NCBI RefSeq assembly: GCF_000340215.1
Contig: NW_006921532.1
Span: 4,477,126-4,541,125 of the forward strand
DNA from: Pseudocercospora fijiensis CIRAD86
Lineage: Eukaryota; Ascomycota; Dothideomycetes; Mycosphaerellales; Mycosphaerellaceae
Length of the DNA stretch: 64,000 nucleotides
Direction of reading: 5' to 3'
Shown: positions 61,770 to 64,000 of the stretch, piece after piece
Position numbering within the stretch: the stretch's first letter is position 1
How the letters are laid out: the number at the start of each line of letters is the position of its first letter
The notes under the pieces: generated by a model
Database searches by the model: none
What the model was told of the DNA's origin: nothing
Seen by the model: the letters and a program-made list of their open reading frames with translations, nothing else
Translations under genes and position numbers: made by a program

Positions 61770-64000
61770 ATGCCTGTTCAGACGCGCCGCATGGCGGCAA
61801 GAACGAAGGTCACGAAGTCACCCTCAAGGAGCCCCGATGTTCGCTACAGTCCTGCTGTCCCACTCAATCGCCGGAACTCTTGCCTGAGTCTCAGTGTCCC
61901 GCTATCGCCAAGCAGAACTACTCGTCGGGAACCTAAGTCGTCCGCTCGGAGCGTTCCAAGATCACCTACTAGGAGTCCGAGCACGCCAAGTAAAAGCAGT
62001 CTCAAGAGCCCAAGTACGCCGTCGAAGAGCCCAAGGAATGTTAGCTTCGGGCCCAATCGTACCCGAAGCTTCGACAAGCGCAGTCCTGTCAAAGCCGTGA
62101 GAGCAGATTGGGTTTGGAATAAGACACGAGGATTGAGAAGAAGAAGCAGCCTCGAAAGATGGGCGGAGGAATACATGCGCACAATCTCTCGTGATTCTCA
62201 AGCGATGAACGATTTCGCAAGCCCGATCAATGCTGCAAGCGCTTCCAGCACGCACTCGTCTCGGAGGCAAAGCAAGGCCAGCAGTTCTGGATATGAGGCA
62301 GATCGGAGCAGATCTGCATCAGCTTCCTCTCGACGAAGCACTCTTACGCCTCCTTTGCCAACGAAGTGCCGTGCTTCAACGGGCAATATCGCTCGGCGGA
62401 ATGTGGAAAGTGACGATGATGTATACGAAGTCGTACAAGACCTAGGAACAAGCATTGAAGATGATAATGCACCTCCTGGGACTTTTGGGGCGCCAATTAC
62501 CATTTCTTCCAACGAGAGCAGCAGCGATAGCCTCGAAGCGGACTCATTTTCGGATGGCCATCAGTCAAGGGAGCACCATTTCGATCCATCTGTTGGAGCC
62601 GTAAGCAGTCAAGCAATATTCCATGGAGACTCTCCTGAACCACCTGACACTCCATCTTTTCTTCATCCCACGAGAGGTTGGGTCACCTCAACTAGGCGTG
62701 GCGAGCTGTTGAGGGAACAAGGGCCACAACTTCTCGCATCAACAGCGACCAGGGCCAATGCAGCAACCTCGCCAGCCTTTACTTCAGCAGTCAGGAGATC
62801 AGATTCCCCGACCGCCAAGAGCATCATTCAAACATTCGGTAACCGCAATGGATCCCGTCGTGCCAGATGGGACGATCGAGGAGAAGCAGAGGGCTCTGAC
62901 GGCCCATGCTCTCCCTATCTTGAAACCGATGGGTCGGATGAGGATCCATGCGCAGATGTCCGCCCAGAGCTATATGAGCTTCAAGGACGACTCCGAGATT
63001 GTGAGAAGCACGGTATAAATCTGGCAGCTCAACTCAATAGAGCCAGATCGGAGCGCGATGCGGCTGTGGACGAATGCGATGGATTGAGGCACGAAAATGA
63101 AGCTGTTGCACAAGAAATGCACAATGAGATTCAAAGGCTATCGGACAAGAGCCACACTCTGGCGATTGAGCATGAGGAAGCGGTACAGAATCTCGACGAA
63201 GTGGAAAATCAACTGAGTGACGCCTTAGCCGAGTCAGAAGCACTTCGCAGCCAGCTTTCAGAATTACAAGACTTCAGTCAGAACTACAGTCACGAAGCTG
63301 ATCCGACTATCGGGCAATATGACGCAGAAAGCGAGCTTGAACAGCGTGATGCCTCCTATACCATTGTGAATAATCTCCAGACGCAGCTGGACCAACGAAC
63401 GGCGGAATTGGCCGCAACTGAAGCAGAACTTGATGCTCTTCGTCTCGAAAACTATGAGAACGAGCAATATCGTGATGTCAATGCAGACGCGGTGTCCGAA
63501 CGTGACGAGCAGATTCTAGAACTTGAAGAGCAGGAAATCAGGTTGAATGCTCAGATAGAAGATTTACGAGATGAGAATGATGAGCTTCTGAGACTAAATA
63601 CAGCACTTCGGCAAGAGACTCATGACTATGCATCTCACCTACGACAATGCGGACGAAGTCGCGATTCGTCCCAGCAGGGTTCCCTGGAGAATCAGGAGTC
63701 TCCAGCCGGAGACGATGATGAGCCTGATCCAGAGAGCTTCTCTGATTTGGTTACCGAGCAACTGCTGCGTGAGTCACTTGCAGCATGTCAAGGTCATCGC
63801 AATAAGCTGGAGAAGGAGCGTCGGGAGGAGCAGAAATATGTCGAGGCACTCACTGCATCTCTCGAAGAAGCTCGCGCAGCTCGACGAGTGCTTGAGTTGC
63901 AACTGAAGACATCGCAGTCTTATCTGCAACGAGCTTTGAAACAAAAACGAGAGCTCGAGACGACTAGCAAGGATTTGGAGCATGTGCTTTTGCAGAACGA
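61770..64000 (+). CDS. Long coiled-coil protein (3' part missing at window edge)
   Basis: An uninterrupted frame starts at the ATG at 61770 and is still open at the last base, at least 743 codons. The first ~120 residues are Ser/Pro/Arg-rich with repeated SPS/TPSKS units that look like proline-directed kinase sites. Residues ~120-400 are disordered and Ser-rich, with an EVVQDLGTSIEDD acidic patch. From about 395 (ELYELQGRLRDCEKHG) to the edge the protein is almost continuous heptad-like coiled coil (LSDALAESEALRSQLSELQ, ILELEEQEIRLNAQIEDLRDE, LEEARAARRVLELQL). I do not recognise the family. Spindle-pole or microtubule-organising proteins have this design, but so do many others. No introns are seen in the visible part. 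Confidence 0.8.
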   Translation, partial: MPVQTRRMAARTKVTKSPSRSPDVRYSPAVPLNRRNSCLSLSVPLSPSRTTRREPKSSARSVPRSPTRSPSTPSKSSLKSPSTPSKSPRNVSFGPNRTRSFDKRSPVKAVRADWVWNKTRGLRRRSSLERWAEEYMRTISRDSQAMNDFASPINAASASSTHSSRRQSKASSSGYEADRSRSASASSRRSTLTPPLPTKCRASTGNIARRNVESDDDVYEVVQDLGTSIEDDNAPPGTFGAPITISSNESSSDSLEADSFSDGHQSREHHFDPSVGAVSSQAIFHGDSPEPPDTPSFLHPTRGWVTSTRRGELLREQGPQLLASTATRANAATSPAFTSAVRRSDSPTAKSIIQTFGNRNGSRRARWDDRGEAEGSDGPCSPYLETDGSDEDPCADVRPELYELQGRLRDCEKHGINLAAQLNRARSERDAAVDECDGLRHENEAVAQEMHNEIQRLSDKSHTLAIEHEEAVQNLDEVENQLSDALAESEALRSQLSELQDFSQNYSHEADPTIGQYDAESELEQRDASYTIVNNLQTQLDQRTAELAATEAELDALRLENYENEQYRDVNADAVSERDEQILELEEQEIRLNAQIEDLRDENDELLRLNTALRQETHDYASHLRQCGRSRDSSQQGSLENQESPAGDDDEPDPESFSDLVTEQLLRESLAACQGHRNKLEKERREEQKYVEALTASLEEARAARRVLELQLKTSQSYLQRALKQKRELETTSKDLEHVLLQN

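Noticed and set aside
1..64000. tRNA and rRNA genes
   Set aside because: I looked by eye for A/B-box pairs and conserved rRNA stretches and found none convincing; a tRNAscan-SE run would settle it.

Overview
The window looks like nuclear DNA of a filamentous ascomycete. Genes are dense on both strands, introns are short (about 49 to 150 bp, GT-AG with CTNAC-like branch sites), and the families are typical of Pezizomycotina: a Zn(II)2Cys6 regulator, a fungal-rhodopsin membrane protein, a Gta3-type amidotransferase subunit and Mus7/Mms22. A class II transposon riddled with C-to-T-type nonsense changes points to repeat-induced point mutation (RIP). A Dothideomycete related to Mycosphaerella-like fungi is my best guess, but that is inference from style, not from a search.

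Layout: 1-3.5 kb holds an HMG-box regulator cut by the left edge and a mitochondrial Gta3/GatC-like subunit. 3.6-12.4 kb holds a small membrane protein, SEC17 (alpha-SNAP) and the very large MUS7/MMS22 gene. 13-19.1 kb holds a tetraspanin-like protein, the mitochondrial GTPase GEP3, an MNN10/MNN11-type mannosyltransferase and the HPt phosphorelay protein YPD1. 20.8-24.1 kb holds mitochondrial aspartate aminotransferase, divergent from UTP7. 24.7-26.1 kb holds a seven-helix rhodopsin-domain protein. 26.7-29.7 kb is a repeat island: a dead hAT transposon (26700-29472) with a recognisable 8 bp target duplication, then a 180 bp MITE. 30.1-36.8 kb holds a WD40 protein of the WDR62/MAPKBP1 type, divergent from acetyl-CoA synthetase across a promoter full of tandem repeats. 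37.5-46.1 kb holds an ADAM metalloprotease, a large AAA ATPase and a MARVEL-like four-helix protein. 47-55.1 kb holds three zinc medium-chain dehydrogenases and a Zn2Cys6 regulator. 55.2-61.4 kb holds KRI1 and DBP8 (divergent), a mitochondrial two-helix membrane protein and a secreted glutaminyl cyclase. The right edge cuts a long coiled-coil gene that starts at 61770.

Most genes are housekeeping. UTP7, KRI1 and DBP8 all serve small-subunit/pre-rRNA processing. Gta3, GEP3, the aspartate aminotransferase, the AAA protein and the TMEM-like protein are predicted to be mitochondrial. The part that looks unstable is 47-55 kb: two of the three adjacent dehydrogenases carry lesions (a 3' splice site ending TG, and a deletion with frameshift that removes the fourth structural-zinc cysteine), while neighbouring genes are intact. 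I did not find a clearly new molecular system. The best leads are the decaying dehydrogenase group, the point-mutated hAT element with its mutated target duplication, and the MITE beside it.
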